Source: Pseudoalteromonas sp. T1lg75 (GTDB taxonomy: Bacteria; Pseudomonadota; Gammaproteobacteria; Enterobacterales; Alteromonadaceae). From it: 64,000 nucleotides of DNA. The notes beneath the pieces were generated by a model, which was not told the DNA's origin, did not search any database, and saw only the letters and a list, made by a program, of their open reading frames with translations. Of the stretch, positions 8,843 through 18,610 are shown in pieces (within the stretch, counting starts at the first letter, position 1; each line of letters begins with the position of its first letter). The stretch spans positions 189,972-253,971 of the forward strand of contig NZ_PQCD01000053.1 in the NCBI RefSeq assembly GCF_002964705.1. The letters are read 5' to 3'. Made by a program: the position numbers and the translations under genes.

Positions 8843-9670
8843 TCAGTTGATGTTGATCTTCTCCAGCAAAATACCGCTTAAGTAGTAGTGCAGGTCCGGC
8901 ACCAGGGCACTCACCTCTGTGTCATTGCAGGCACCGGCGACTTTTTCCAGCGCCGAGGTTTTGCTTACCACCTTATACTGAGGTGCCTTAGGCGCTGGGT
9001 TTTCGCCGCGCTTAGCGAGGGCGTCTGGTGAGTTATGAGTCTGTACGAATTCCTGCACTTGCTGCAGATTATCTATGTAATCTGTGATGGTCAGCTGATA
9101 GCGCAGTGGGTTGCGTTGGAAACTGGCGGTATCGAGGGATGATTTGGCAAACCAGACCACGTCTTTGGAATCACGATGAAACAGTTTCATGCTCACCGAG
9201 CCGGAGATATTGCTGCATTCTTGCTGCGCAAACTCTTCCATAAGGCGCTCATCACCCAGAATATGGCTGTTGCTTAGGCGATAATCAACCTTGTCTGCTT
9301 CGCTGATATCTAGTTGGTTGATGCTTAGAATATAGTCAGCCTGTTTGGCGTCACTGATCACCGTGAGCGCTTTATCGTTAAAAATGGCAACCAGGCGATT
9401 GCGCAGGCGGTCTGTTAGGGCCACTTGCTCGCTTTCGATCACCACGCTTTGCCCACGTCTAACCGGATGAGCAGGCAACTGCACGGATTTCACCCGTGGT
9501 TGCTGATGGTCAACCTGGTATTCAAGAACATAGGTGCGCTCACTGAGGCTCGGCTTAGCCGGCATAGCAACCCTTTGCGTCTGTTGTACAGAAGTGGTCT
9601 GGAAGCTGCTGCACCCGCTGATCAGGATTGCCAAACCAAGCATTCCCAGTGCTAAAGAATTCTTCATCAT
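8843..9670 (-). CDS. Putative lipoprotein, unknown function
   Basis: The 275-residue product has a lipobox (LAILISGC, Cys at about residue 20), so it should be lipidated. It contains one short DUF-like alpha/beta region (about residues 70-130) with ILSINQLDISEAD and further cysteines at about 152 and 248. I do not recognise the family. The gene is divergent from the serine hydrolase gene at 9814, with 143 bases between them that should contain both promoters. Confidence 0.75.
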   Translation of the reverse strand: MMKNSLALGMLGLAILISGCSSFQTTSVQQTQRVAMPAKPSLSERTYVLEYQVDHQQPRVKSVQLPAHPVRRGQSVVIESEQVALTDRLRNRLVAIFNDKALTVISDAKQADYILSINQLDISEADKVDYRLSNSHILGDERLMEEFAQQECSNISGSVSMKLFHRDSKDVVWFAKSSLDTASFQRNPLRYQLTITDYIDNLQQVQEFVQTHNSPDALAKRGENPAPKAPQYKVVSKTSALEKVAGACNDTEVSALVPDLHYYLSGILLEKININ

Positions 9671-9813
9671 ACTATTTATAACTCTTAGTTTCCCTTATCG
9701 CTGCGCCTGGGCGCCCCTACTCAGGTATACCCGAACAGCATTGTACGTGAGTTTAACCCAAAGTTCATGATAATATTTACCCAATCTGAATTGTTAACAC
9801 TAAAACAACAATA

Positions 9814-10965
9814 ATGAAAACCAAGAGTTTAGTTGCTTCTTTCTGTCTTTTCCTCAACAGTTTAGTGCCGGCTTATGCCGCTTCCATGGGGACCGATGCG
9901 CGTCAATGGCATGGCTTTGTGGATTCTTATGTCACCGATTTAGAGCGCCAGCTTAAGCAAAAGCGTGTGCCGGGGGCGGCCTTATCAATCGTGCACCCAG
10001 ATTATCCCTCCATCGCCTTGGGTTTTGGTAAAACCAAAGTAAGAAGAGGGCGCCGCGTTGATGTTAATACCCGTTTTCGACTTGCCTCGGTATCGAAAAC
10101 CTTTGCCGGGTCGCTGGCCGCAAAGCTGGCCGAACAAGGGGTGATCAAGCTGGATGCCCCTGTTTATCAATACATTCCCGAACTGCGTAGCACGGATTAT
10201 AAAAATACTCTTAAGGTTTCCCACTTACTGAGCCACTCCAGTGGCCTAGTGCCCAATGCCTACGATAACCTTGTAGAATCGCGCATGTCCTATGCGGATA
10301 TTGTCGAAAAGCTGCTTAAAGTAGAGCCCGTATGCGAGCCTGGAGAGTGTTATGGTTATCAAAATGTGATGTTTTCTTTGGTTGGCGATGTGATTGAGCG
10401 TGCCAGCGGCAAAGATTATGAAACCTGGATGCGAGAGGATATTTTCCAGCCGCTGCGGATGCGTCACGCCAGCTTAGGTTATGAAGGCATGATAGCCGAT
10501 GAAAACTATGCCTATCCCCACATACGTGGGAGCAAACGTTGGCGTACTGCGCGTTTAAAGAAAAACTATTATAAGGTGCTGCCCGCGGCGGGCGTTAATG
10601 CCAGTGCCGCGGATATGGTGCAATGGCTGAAGGCGCAATTGGGCATGTACCCAAGTGTGTTGCCACCGGCGGCGCTGCAAACCCAAGTGCAACCTTATAC
10701 CCTGACCTCAAAAGAGCGTCGTCGCCGCATTTGGGGCGAGCATGTTAACGAGGCGCACTATGGTTTGGGGTGGCGCATTTACCAGTATGATCATGAAACC
10801 ATCTACTACCATAGCGGTTGGGTACAAGGCTATAGAACCGATATCGTGGTGATCCCGCGTCTCAATGTTGGCTTTAGCCTATTACTCAATGCCGAAACGG
10901 GCTTAATCAATGAACTGACCACGCAATTTATCGACCAGCTATTGGCTTTGCCACGTACCGCCTAA
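9814..10965 (+). CDS. Serine hydrolase, beta-lactamase class C/DD-peptidase family, exported
   Basis: The 383-residue protein has a signal peptide (MKTKSLVASFCLFLNSLVPAYA). All three penicillin-interacting motifs are visible: SxxK in RLASVSKTF (about residue 94), YxN in CYGYQNVMF (about 185) and HxG in YYHSGWVQGYR (about 335). The family includes AmpC, DD-carboxypeptidases and esterases. Length is close to class C enzymes, but neither motif context proves beta-lactamase activity, so a penicillin-binding or esterase role is equally possible. It is monocistronic, ending in a strong terminator. Confidence 0.9.
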   Translation: MKTKSLVASFCLFLNSLVPAYAASMGTDARQWHGFVDSYVTDLERQLKQKRVPGAALSIVHPDYPSIALGFGKTKVRRGRRVDVNTRFRLASVSKTFAGSLAAKLAEQGVIKLDAPVYQYIPELRSTDYKNTLKVSHLLSHSSGLVPNAYDNLVESRMSYADIVEKLLKVEPVCEPGECYGYQNVMFSLVGDVIERASGKDYETWMREDIFQPLRMRHASLGYEGMIADENYAYPHIRGSKRWRTARLKKNYYKVLPAAGVNASAADMVQWLKAQLGMYPSVLPPAALQTQVQPYTLTSKERRRRIWGEHVNEAHYGLGWRIYQYDHETIYYHSGWVQGYRTDIVVIPRLNVGFSLLLNAETGLINELTTQFIDQLLALPRTA

Positions 10966-10989
10966 TTGTGAAGCCAAGAACTGAACAAC

Positions 10990-11020
10990 AAAAAAGGTCA
11001 GCAGTTGCTGACCTTTTTTT
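10990..11020. terminator. Bidirectional rho-independent terminator
   Basis: Arms GGTCAGC (10996-11002) and GCTGACC (11007-11013) around AGTT, flanked by an A run and a T7 run. It lies between the convergent serine hydrolase and yhbY genes and can serve both. Confidence 0.9.
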
Positions 11021-11055
11021 CTTTATCCGATACGAGCCAAAGGCACGCCAAGCGA

Positions 11056-11352
11056 TTAGTTGCGCGGCAACTGAATCTTGCGGTCTTCGCTTTGGCGATA
11101 CAGAGCAATGATGTGACCAATGCTTTGCACCTTATGAGCACCGGTTTCGCGTACGATGGCGTCAAAAATCAGGGCTTTGGTCTCACGATCTGTGGTTGGC
11201 ACCTTCACTTTGATCAACTCGTGAATATCCAAAGCACTGTCTATTTCGGCGATGACGCCCTCGGTTAGACCATTGGCTCCCAGTAAAACCACAGGTTTCA
11301 GTGGGTGCGCAAGGGATTTAAGATACTGCTTTTGTTTATTCGATAGTTTCAT
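11056..11352 (-). CDS. yhbY: Ribosome assembly RNA-binding protein YhbY (CRM domain)
   Basis: The 98-residue protein is a single CRM domain: MKLSNKQKQYLKSLAHPLKPVVLLG then GLTEGVIAEIDSALDIHELIKVKV and the GHIIALYR end, all typical of YhbY. It binds pre-50S ribosomal particles. It is divergent from rlmE, the arrangement usual in gammaproteobacteria, with about 90 bases between them. Confidence 0.95.
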   Translation of the reverse strand: MKLSNKQKQYLKSLAHPLKPVVLLGANGLTEGVIAEIDSALDIHELIKVKVPTTDRETKALIFDAIVRETGAHKVQSIGHIIALYRQSEDRKIQLPRN

Positions 11353-11441
11353 AGATTTTATAAATTTTGCTGATTCGAGCTTGAATTACGGGTATTCTAA
11401 CGCCATCTAGCAGATATTACTATTAAGTTACGTGTTAATTT

Positions 11442-12071
11442 ATGACGAATAAAAAGCACTCGGCGAGCTCGAAGCGCTGGCTAAAAGAGCATTTTGACGA
11501 TCACTATGTTCATGAGGCACAGAAACAGGGCTGGCGCTCGAGAGCGGTGTTCAAACTCGAAGAGATTCAGCAAAAAGATAAATTACTCAAACCCGGCATG
11601 GCGGTGGTGGACCTCGGGGCTGCTCCCGGTAGCTGGTCCCAATATCTGGCACAGCAGGTGGGCGACAATGGCCAGGTGATTGCCTGTGACATTCTGCCCA
11701 TGGACTCATTGGCCGGCGTTGATTTCCTACAAGGCGACTTCCGCGAAGAGGCGGTGCTTAATGCCTTGCTAGATCGTATCGATGGTAAAAACGTCGACGT
11801 GGTCTTTTCCGACATGGCACCGAATATGAGCGGGAATATGAGTACCGATCAGGCCGGCAGTATGTATTTGGTCGAACTGGCCTTAGATATGTGTCACCAG
11901 GTGTTGAAGAAAAATGGTGCTTTTGCGGTCAAAGTATTCCAGGGGGAAGGTTTTGATCAGTTCGTCAAGGACGTACGCGAGAGTTTCCGTACCGTAAAAA
12001 TCCGCAAGCCCGATGCGTCAAGACCGCGCTCTCGCGAGGTATATGTAGTAGCGACGGGCTACAAACTGTAG
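11442..12071 (+). CDS. rlmE: 23S rRNA (uridine-2'-O) methyltransferase RlmE
   Basis: The 209-residue enzyme has the SAM-binding motif [15 protein letters not shown], the catalytic KDKE set (K in RSRAVFKL, D in [11 protein letters not shown] in [10 protein letters not shown] in SREVYVV) and normal length. It methylates U2552 of the 23S rRNA A-loop late in 50S assembly. It sits 55 bases upstream of ftsH, the conserved heat-shock-linked pair rlmE-ftsH. Confidence 0.97.
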   Translation: MTNKKHSASSKRWLKEHFDDHYVHEAQKQGWRSRAVFKLEEIQQKDKLLKPGMAVVDLGAAPGSWSQYLAQQVGDNGQVIACDILPMDSLAGVDFLQGDFREEAVLNALLDRIDGKNVDVVFSDMAPNMSGNMSTDQAGSMYLVELALDMCHQVLKKNGAFAVKVFQGEGFDQFVKDVRESFRTVKIRKPDASRPRSREVYVVATGYKL

Positions 12072-12126
12072 TACAGTTGTCGGGAAAAGTTGAACTTAAT
12101 TAATTTAGATACAAGAGGTTAACACC

Positions 12127-14070
12127 TTGAGTGATATGGCAAAGAATTTAATACTCTGGCTTGTTATTGCCGTGGTTTTAATGTCTGTTTTTCAGAGCTT
12201 TAACGGTTCGGAAAACATCGACAGACAAACGAGTTACACCCAATTCGTAAAGGATGTACGCAATGGCGCGGTACGTGAAGTCGTTATCGATCGCGGCACT
12301 GGCGCTATTACCGGCACAAAAACCAGTGGCGAGCGGTTCCAAACCACCATGCCAATGTATGACGAAGACTTGATGAATGACTTGTTGAAAAACGACGTCA
12401 ACACAAAGGGTGTTCAACCTGAAGAACAATCCCTGTTAGCCAGCATTTTCATTTCGTGGTTCCCAATGCTGTTGTTGATAGGTGTGTGGATCTTCTTCAT
12501 GCGTCAGATGCAGGGCGGTGGCGGTAAGGGCGCTATGTCCTTCGGCAAGAGTAAAGCCCGCTTAATGAGTGAAGATCAGGTTAAAACCACCTTTGCCGAT
12601 GTAGCCGGCTGTGATGAAGCCAAGGAAGATGTCACCGAGTTGGTTGATTTCTTGCGCGACCCATCTAAGTTCCAAAAATTGGGTGGCAGCATTCCTAAGG
12701 GTGTATTGATGGTGGGTCCTCCTGGTACGGGTAAAACCTTGTTAGCCAAGGCCGTGGCCGGTGAAGCCAAGGTGCCATTTTTCACCATCTCAGGTTCTGA
12801 CTTCGTAGAAATGTTTGTGGGTGTCGGTGCGTCGCGTGTACGTGATATGTTCGAGCAAGCGAAAAAAGCCGCGCCTTGTATCATCTTTATCGATGAGATC
12901 GATGCTGTAGGTCGCCAACGTGGTGCCGGCATGGGCGGTGGTCACGACGAACGTGAGCAAACGCTTAACCAAATGCTGGTAGAAATGGACGGCTTTGAAG
13001 GTAATGAAGGCATTATTGTAATCGCTGCCACCAACCGTCCTGATGTGCTTGACCCTGCGCTATTGCGTCCTGGTCGTTTCGACCGTCAAGTCGTAGTTGG
13101 CCTACCGGATATTCGCGGTCGTGAACAAATTCTTAAGGTACATATGCGTAAGGTACCACTGGCAGACGATGTAGAAGCATCCGTGATTGCCCGTGGTACG
13201 CCAGGCTTCTCTGGTGCGGATTTGGCTAACCTGGTGAACGAAGCCGCCTTATTTGCAGCCCGTGGTAACAAGCGCGTGGTGAGCATGGCCGAATTCGACG
13301 CCGCTAAAGACAAGATCATGATGGGCGCCGAGCGCAAGTCCATGGTGATGTCGGAAGAAGAAAAAGAGATGACCGCCTACCACGAAGCGGGACACGCCAT
13401 CGTGGGTCGCATTGTGCCGGAGCACGACCCTGTTTATAAGGTGTCAATCATTCCGCGTGGCCGCGCCCTGGGTGTAACCATGTACTTGCCAGAGCAAGAC
13501 CGTGTGAGCCACTCTAAAGAGCATCTGGAGTCAATGATTTCCAGCCTGTACGGTGGTCGTATTGCCGAAGCCATCATCTACGGTGATGATAAGGTTACAA
13601 CCGGTGCCAGCAATGATATCGAACGTGCCACGGAAATCGCCCGTAAGATGGTGACTCAGTGGGGTCTAAGTGCCAAGATGGGCCCACTTCTTTATGCCGA
13701 AGAAGAAGGCGAAGTCTTTATGGGTCGCGGCGGTTCGCGCAGCATGCACATGTCTGACGAGACCGCGAAAACCATCGATAGTGAGGTTCGCCTGCTCTCG
13801 GATCGCAACTATCAACGTGCCGAGCAGATCCTTCGTGACAACATTGATATTCTGCATTCAATGAAAGACGCACTGATGAAGTACGAAACCATAGATGCGA
13901 AACAAATCGATGACCTAATGGCTCGCCGTGAGGTTCGCCCACCGAGCGATGCCCATGACCAAAAAGCTGCCAAGGCAAAGCCGTCAGTAGCAGAGCCTGA
14001 AAAATCGGCACCAGATCAAAATGCCTCATCCTCTCAGGATGACAATCCAAGCTCTGAAGACGATAAGTAA
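12127..14070 (+). CDS. ftsH: ATP-dependent zinc metalloprotease FtsH
   Basis: The 647-residue inner-membrane AAA+ protease has two N-terminal TM segments, Walker A GPPGTGKT, Walker B FIDEID, the second region of homology with [19 protein letters not shown], and zinc site HEAGH. The TTG at 12127 is chosen because AGAGG lies 8 bases upstream and it gives the [11 protein letters not shown] start known from E. coli; an ATG at 12136 is the alternative. The C-terminal tail is Ser/Asp/Lys-rich and variable. It degrades membrane proteins and regulators such as sigma-32 and LpxC. Confidence 0.98.
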   Translation: MSDMAKNLILWLVIAVVLMSVFQSFNGSENIDRQTSYTQFVKDVRNGAVREVVIDRGTGAITGTKTSGERFQTTMPMYDEDLMNDLLKNDVNTKGVQPEEQSLLASIFISWFPMLLLIGVWIFFMRQMQGGGGKGAMSFGKSKARLMSEDQVKTTFADVAGCDEAKEDVTELVDFLRDPSKFQKLGGSIPKGVLMVGPPGTGKTLLAKAVAGEAKVPFFTISGSDFVEMFVGVGASRVRDMFEQAKKAAPCIIFIDEIDAVGRQRGAGMGGGHDEREQTLNQMLVEMDGFEGNEGIIVIAATNRPDVLDPALLRPGRFDRQVVVGLPDIRGREQILKVHMRKVPLADDVEASVIARGTPGFSGADLANLVNEAALFAARGNKRVVSMAEFDAAKDKIMMGAERKSMVMSEEEKEMTAYHEAGHAIVGRIVPEHDPVYKVSIIPRGRALGVTMYLPEQDRVSHSKEHLESMISSLYGGRIAEAIIYGDDKVTTGASNDIERATEIARKMVTQWGLSAKMGPLLYAEEEGEVFMGRGGSRSMHMSDETAKTIDSEVRLLSDRNYQRAEQILRDNIDILHSMKDALMKYETIDAKQIDDLMARREVRPPSDAHDQKAAKAKPSVAEPEKSAPDQNASSSQDDNPSSEDDK

Positions 14071-14077
14071 TAAACTC

Positions 14078-14103
14078 AAGCCCCAAAACATTGGGGCTTT
14101 TCC
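14078..14103 (+). terminator. Terminator after ftsH
   Basis: Hairpin AAGCCCCAA (14078-14086), loop AACA, TTGGGGCTT (14091-14099), followed by a short T-rich run. It separates ftsH from folP. Confidence 0.85.
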
Positions 14104-14185
14104 TTCTTTGGATCATCTTATATACCAGCACCCACCGAACTTTCGTTTCCAGGGCGCTGTGTCTTTTTATTAGGGAAGAGTAACC

Positions 14186-15034
14186 ATGTTATCTTTACCC
14201 CGAGGTCGTCTACTAGACCTTAACACCCCTCAGGTGATGGGGATCCTCAATGTCACGCCAGATTCCTTTTCTGACGGTGGCCAGCACAATGACTTAGACA
14301 ACGCTGTCAAAAAAGCGCTAACCATGTTGGAGCAGGGGGCCACCATTATTGATATCGGTGGTGAGTCGACCCGCCCAGGGGCGGCGGATGTAATCGAACA
14401 AGAAGAGCTTGAGCGGGTTATCCCAGTAATAGAGGCGATACGCGCACAGTCAGATTGCGTGATCTCCATCGACACCAGCAAAGCCGCAGTTATGACAGCG
14501 GCGGTTCAGGCCGGAGCCGATATTATTAATGATGTGCGTGCATTAGAAGAACCGGGCGCATTACAAGCAGCGGCCACCTTAGACGTTCCCGTGTGTTTAA
14601 TGCATATGCAGGGGCAGCCAAGATCCATGCAGCAAGCGCCGGATTATAAGGATGTGACCGCCGAGGTCTGTGCCTATTTGGCTAAGCGCGCCCAGACCTG
14701 TATTGATGCGGGCATTAAAGCCGAGCATATTATGATCGATCCGGGTTTCGGCTTTGGTAAATCGTTGCAGCACAATTATCAATTATTAGCCGAGCTTGAG
14801 CAGTTGCAACAGCTTGGTTATCCGGTATTAGCCGGGCTTTCACGCAAATCCATGTTTGGCCAACTGCTGGGGCGACCGGCAGACCAACGCCTCAGCGCCA
14901 GTCTGGCGGGGGCATTGATTTGTATGCAAAAGGGCGCGGCAATAGTGCGCGTTCATGATGTTCAAGAAACCGTCGACCTGTTGCGAGTGCATGAGGCGAT
15001 GTTGCGGCCCACAGACGTGCAGCCGAAAGAATAA
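14186..15034 (+). CDS. folP: Dihydropteroate synthase
   Basis: The 282-residue TIM-barrel enzyme shows both signatures: [15 protein letters not shown] for pterin pyrophosphate binding and GGESTRPGA. Later come [16 protein letters not shown] and GLSRKS. It joins p-aminobenzoate to the pterin in folate synthesis and is the sulfonamide target. It is followed after 19 bases by glmM, the classic folP-glmM pair. Confidence 0.97.
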   Translation: MLSLPRGRLLDLNTPQVMGILNVTPDSFSDGGQHNDLDNAVKKALTMLEQGATIIDIGGESTRPGAADVIEQEELERVIPVIEAIRAQSDCVISIDTSKAAVMTAAVQAGADIINDVRALEEPGALQAAATLDVPVCLMHMQGQPRSMQQAPDYKDVTAEVCAYLAKRAQTCIDAGIKAEHIMIDPGFGFGKSLQHNYQLLAELEQLQQLGYPVLAGLSRKSMFGQLLGRPADQRLSASLAGALICMQKGAAIVRVHDVQETVDLLRVHEAMLRPTDVQPKE

Positions 15035-15053
15035 GAGTACAGGAGTAACAAGA

Positions 15054-16394
15054 ATGAGTAAGAGAAAATATTTTGGCACCGACGGCGTTCGTGGCCTGGT
15101 TGGGCAATACCCGATCACTCCTGAGTTTGCCCTAAAATTAGGTTGGGCCGCGGGTAAGGTGCTATCAAAAATTGGCACCAAAAAGGTCATTATTGGTAAA
15201 GACACCCGCATTTCCGGTTATATGCTAGAAACTTCGTTGGAAGCCGGACTTATCGCCGCGGGCATCGATGTGGTCTTGCTTGGTCCTATGCCAACTCCGG
15301 CGGTGGCGTATCTAACGCAAACTTTCCGCGCCGAAGCCGGTATTGTGATCAGTGCCTCGCATAACCCTTACCATGACAACGGTATTAAATTTTTCTCCAG
15401 CGAAGGTTTGAAACTGCCGGATGCAGTTGAGCTCGAAATTGAAGCCATGATGGATCAGGACATGGAATGTGTGCCTTCTGAAAAACTGGGTAAGGCCCGT
15501 CGCTTGGTGAGTGCCGATGGTCGTTATATCGAATTCTGTAAGAGTCAGTTTCCTCAAGGTCATTCCCTTGAAGGCTTGAAGATCGTGCTGGACTGCGCCA
15601 ATGGCGCGACTTATCACATTGCCCCAGCGGTAATGCAGGAACTCGGCGCTGAGGTGATCCCTTTTGCTTGTGAACCCAATGGCCTGAATATCAACGCCAA
15701 ATGCGGTGCTACCGATGTAGCCGCCTTGCAAAGCAAGGTTGTTGAAGAGGGTGCTGACGTGGGCATTGCCTATGATGGTGACGGCGACCGAGTGATGATG
15801 GTGGATCAGCAAGGGCAAGTATTCGATGGTGACGACATTGTTTATATCATCGCCTGTGCCCTGCATGAGCAAGGCGCTTTAGGTGGTGGTGTTGTCGGTA
15901 CCGTGATGTCGAATATGGGCTTAGAAAATGCTCTTAAGGCGAAGGGAATTGGTTTCGAGCGCTCCAAGGTAGGTGACCGTTACGTTATGGCACTGCTAAA
16001 AGAAAAAGGCTGGAAAATCGGTGGAGAAAGTTCGGGTCACGTGTTGAATCTTGATCTGATCAGTACCGGTGACGGCATTATTTCAAGCCTGCAGGTACTT
16101 GCCGCCATGGTAACTAGCAGCAAAACCCTACGTGATTTGGGCAACGGCTTTGTTAAATACCCGATGAATATGATCAACGTGCGCTATCAGCCTGGCACCG
16201 ACCCAACGCAAAGCCCAGAGGTGCTGGCAGCGGTAAGTGAAGCAGAGGAGTTGCTCGCGGGCAAAGGTCGAGTGTTACTGCGTAAATCCGGTACCGAGCC
16301 GGTAGTGCGAGTGATGGTTGAAGCCGAGGACCAAAGTCAGGTCCTTGAGTACAGCAGCAAAATCGCGCAAGTTGTTGAAAGTGTGAGCAGTTAA
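15054..16394 (+). CDS. glmM: Phosphoglucosamine mutase
   Basis: The 446-residue enzyme starts at the ATG at 15054, preceded by AGGAG. It begins [14 protein letters not shown] and has the catalytic phosphoserine loop [12 protein letters not shown] (Ser near 102), the metal loop AYDGDGDRV and the sugar-binding GGESSGH. It converts glucosamine-6-P to glucosamine-1-P for UDP-GlcNAc. In-frame starts further upstream would overlap folP and are not favoured. Confidence 0.97.
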   Translation: MSKRKYFGTDGVRGLVGQYPITPEFALKLGWAAGKVLSKIGTKKVIIGKDTRISGYMLETSLEAGLIAAGIDVVLLGPMPTPAVAYLTQTFRAEAGIVISASHNPYHDNGIKFFSSEGLKLPDAVELEIEAMMDQDMECVPSEKLGKARRLVSADGRYIEFCKSQFPQGHSLEGLKIVLDCANGATYHIAPAVMQELGAEVIPFACEPNGLNINAKCGATDVAALQSKVVEEGADVGIAYDGDGDRVMMVDQQGQVFDGDDIVYIIACALHEQGALGGGVVGTVMSNMGLENALKAKGIGFERSKVGDRYVMALLKEKGWKIGGESSGHVLNLDLISTGDGIISSLQVLAAMVTSSKTLRDLGNGFVKYPMNMINVRYQPGTDPTQSPEVLAAVSEAEELLAGKGRVLLRKSGTEPVVRVMVEAEDQSQVLEYSSKIAQVVESVSS

Positions 16395-16474
16395 GCGGCG
16401 CTACAAAAATAACTGCTTGTAACTTAGGGCGAGTCGAGTTAGTATCTCGCCCGCTTTCGAACATGGAGTAAATC

Positions 16475-17218
16475 ATGACATCACGTAAGCCTCTAGTGGC
16501 TGGAAATTGGAAGTTAAATGGCTCGTTAGAGCTACTTAATGACATGGCCCCCGCGCTTAAAGCCGTAGCCGGCCAAGATGTTGATGTGGCTCTTTTTGTT
16601 CCTGCATTGCTGGTAGCCAGTAGCGCGCAGCAGGGCGTAGTGACAGGTGTTCAAACCGTCTCTGAATACGAATCCGGTGCCTATACCGGAGAGATTCAAG
16701 CCTCGCTGGCTAAAGAGCTAGGCGCAAGCTTCGCCTTAGTGGGCCACTCTGAGCGTCGCCATATTTTTGGTGAGAGCAATGAAGATGTTGCCGCTAAGTT
16801 CGCCATGGCACAACAACAAGGTTTAACGCCTGTTCTTTGTGTTGGTGAGACCGAACAGCAACGCGAGCAAAACGAAACAGAATCAGTTATCAGCGCGCAA
16901 ATCGACGCGGTGATAGAAAAATTAGGTGTGGCTGCGCTGGCGCAATCTGTGGTAGCATACGAGCCGGTTTGGGCCATAGGCACGGGTAAAACCGCAACGC
17001 CGGAACAAGCTCAACAAGTACACCAATTTATTCGTGCGAAAATCGCTTCGTTAGACAGCGAAATTGCACAGCGACTGCTTATCCTTTACGGTGGCAGCGT
17101 TAATGAACAAAACAGTAGTGAATTATTTGCACAAGCGGATATAGACGGTGGCCTAATTGGTGGTGCCAGTCTTAAAAAAGATGCCTTCATAAGCATCTGC
17201 GAAAGTGCAAAAGGATAG
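16475..17218 (+). CDS. tpiA: Triosephosphate isomerase
   Basis: The 247-residue enzyme shows GNWKLNG with catalytic Lys, GHSERR with catalytic His, and AYEPVWAIGTGK with catalytic Glu, plus the GGSV phosphate loop. It interconverts DHAP and glyceraldehyde-3-P. A GC-rich inverted repeat (16427-16433 with 16446-16452) upstream may be a weak terminator of glmM. secG follows 6 bases after its stop. Confidence 0.98.
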   Translation: MTSRKPLVAGNWKLNGSLELLNDMAPALKAVAGQDVDVALFVPALLVASSAQQGVVTGVQTVSEYESGAYTGEIQASLAKELGASFALVGHSERRHIFGESNEDVAAKFAMAQQQGLTPVLCVGETEQQREQNETESVISAQIDAVIEKLGVAALAQSVVAYEPVWAIGTGKTATPEQAQQVHQFIRAKIASLDSEIAQRLLILYGGSVNEQNSSELFAQADIDGGLIGGASLKKDAFISICESAKG

Positions 17219-17224
17219 AATTAA

Positions 17225-17581
17225 ATGTACGAAATTCTTTTAGTAGTTTATTTAATTGTTGCTTTAGCCTTAGTTGGCTTCGTGCTAATTCAACAAGGTA
17301 AAGGTGCTGACATGGGTTCGTCATTTGGTGCTGGTGCCTCGGCAACCGTTTTCGGTTCATCGGGCGCAGGTAACTTTATGACTAAAACGACCACGGTACT
17401 GGCCACGATTTTCTTCGTTTTGAGCATAGTGTTAGGTAACCTAACCGCTGGTCAAATCAAGCAAACCGATCAATGGGAAAACCTGGAAGCAGCCCCGGCG
17501 GTAGAAACCGTTGAACAGCCTGCATCAGACGTTCCAGTTGAGGAAGAAAAGGGTTCTAATAACCCGGACGTTCCAAACTAA
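17225..17581 (+). CDS. secG: Preprotein translocase subunit SecG
   Basis: The 118-residue protein has two TM segments flanking the conserved cytoplasmic loop (VLIQQGKGADMGSSFGAGASATVFGSSG, here read in parts) and an acidic Pro/Glu-rich tail. It is the accessory subunit of SecYEG. It is co-transcribed with tpiA and followed directly by a tRNA-Leu gene, as in E. coli. Confidence 0.96.
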   Translation: MYEILLVVYLIVALALVGFVLIQQGKGADMGSSFGAGASATVFGSSGAGNFMTKTTTVLATIFFVLSIVLGNLTAGQIKQTDQWENLEAAPAVETVEQPASDVPVEEEKGSNNPDVPN

Positions 17582-17590
17582 AAAAATTAA

Positions 17591-17676
17591 GCCGTGGTGG
17601 TGGAATTGGTAGACACGCCATCTTGAGGGGGTGGTGAGCTATGCTCGTGCGGGTTCAAGTCCCGCTCACGGCACCA
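17591..17676 (+). tRNA. tRNA-Leu (anticodon GAG)
   Basis: An 86-base class II tRNA. Acceptor GCCGTGG pairs with TCACGGC, followed by encoded ACCA. The anticodon stem is CCATC/GGTGG with loop TTGAGGG, so the anticodon GAG is at 17625-17627. A long variable arm and T-loop GGTTCAAGTCC follow. It sits 9 bases after secG, the conserved place for a leucine tRNA. Confidence 0.97.
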
Positions 17677-17685
17677 AATAAAAAG

Positions 17686-17710
17686 GCCAAGCACTTAGCT
17701 TGGCTTTTTT
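17686..17710 (+). terminator. Terminator after tRNA-Leu
   Basis: Hairpin GCCAAGC (17686-17692), loop ACTTA, GCTTGGC (17698-17704), followed by T6. It ends the tpiA-secG-tRNA transcription unit. Confidence 0.9.
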
Positions 17711-17754
17711 GCGTATAAGGCCCAGCTAGTAAGGGCTTAAGTGGTTAACTAAGG

Positions 17755-17783
17755 TTGCTTATTAGCGGCCATGCCACTATAAT
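17755..17783 (+). promoter_or_regulatory. Sigma-70 promoter for rimP-nusA-infB operon
   Basis: Perfect -10 TATAAT at 17778-17783 and -35 TTGCTT at 17755-17760 with 17-base spacing. It is the best promoter-like sequence between the upstream terminator and rimP and would give a leader of roughly 325 bases. Confidence 0.7.
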
Positions 17784-17789
17784 AGTCGC

Positions 17790-18116
17790 CGTGAATGAAG
17801 TTGGTTCGTAGTGACCCTTCAGGCAGCAGATTTATAAACGAGTAGAGCGCTATACTCTACTTGCTTATGTGATGTTCGCGCATTCTTTGAAATGCGCGTT
17901 TTGCGTTTAGCAGAAGAGATTTTGCTAAGTCGTCGCAGCGGTTTTATCGTACGGATATAGCCCGCAGCCAAGCTAGGCCCTAGGCCGCACAGAAAATCAG
18001 GTTGCATATACTCAGGTATATGTTGCCAGTGTGACGCCCCGCTTGGTTCGGGGCGTTGTTGTATCTGTATTGAAAATGGGGCTTTAGCCCTTTTTTTGTT
18101 TCTATGGAGAAGTTTC
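17790..18116 (+). promoter_or_regulatory. Long structured rimP-nusA leader with several hairpins
   Basis: This 300-plus-base stretch has no convincing gene. It holds GTAGAG/CTCTAC (about 17844-17862), GCGCATT/AATGCGC followed by GTTTT (about 17878-17899), GCCCCG/CGGGGC (about 18033-18055) and finally GGGCT/AGCCC followed by T7 at 18078-18097. The last is a terminator-like element only about 20 bases before the rimP start. In E. coli the same operon begins with metY and has leader terminators linked to NusA control. No tRNA-Met was found here. Attenuation or NusA feedback is an inference. Confidence 0.6.
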
Positions 18117-18572
18117 GTGACAAAGCTCGAACAAACATTAACCGAGATGTTAACTCCGGCAGTCGAAGCATTAGACTTCGAGCTCCTGGGCCTTGAGTTT
18201 ATTCAAGCCGGTCGTCATTCCACCTTACGTGTGTATATCGACCACCCAGACGGTATTACGGTAGATAACTGTGCGGATGTCAGTCGTCAAGTTAGCGCGA
18301 TCCTCGACGTAGAAGATCCCATTACCAATGAATATGATTTGGAAGTGTCTTCACCTGGTGTCGATCGTCCACTGTTCAAACCAGAACATTATCAAAATGC
18401 AGTGGGTGAGGAAGTCAGATTAAGAACTAAGCTTCCACAAGATGGTCGCCGTAATTTTAAGGGCGATTTAGTAGCAGTTAACGGTGATATGATCACAATT
18501 AATGTTGATAACCAAGAGCACATGCTCATGATCAGCAACATTGAGCGTGGGAACATCATCGCCAAATTTTAA
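18117..18572 (+). CDS. rimP: Ribosome maturation factor RimP
   Basis: The 151-residue protein starts at GTG 18117 with GGAGA 7 bases upstream; a TTG at 18096 in the same frame lies inside the leader terminator and is unlikely. Features are [30 protein letters not shown] and the central [11 protein letters not shown] motif. It acts in 30S subunit maturation. It is first gene of rimP-nusA-infB-rbfA-truB. Confidence 0.96.
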   Translation: MTKLEQTLTEMLTPAVEALDFELLGLEFIQAGRHSTLRVYIDHPDGITVDNCADVSRQVSAILDVEDPITNEYDLEVSSPGVDRPLFKPEHYQNAVGEEVRLRTKLPQDGRRNFKGDLVAVNGDMITINVDNQEHMLMISNIERGNIIAKF

Positions 18573-18610
18573 TTTCAGTGCGAAGGAATAGGGCAAGCGA
18601 GGCAATACCT

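Noticed and set aside
9814-10965. AmpC beta-lactamase
   Set aside because: The motifs are shared by the whole class C/DD-peptidase/esterase family; there is no specific evidence for beta-lactam hydrolysis.
15312-15872. 186-codon minus-strand ORF inside glmM
   Set aside because: It is antisense to the conserved GlmM coding region and looks like a codon-bias shadow.
17819-18171. Small minus-strand ORFs in the rimP leader
   Set aside because: They overlap structured leader and the rimP start, have no ribosome sites and no recognisable domains.
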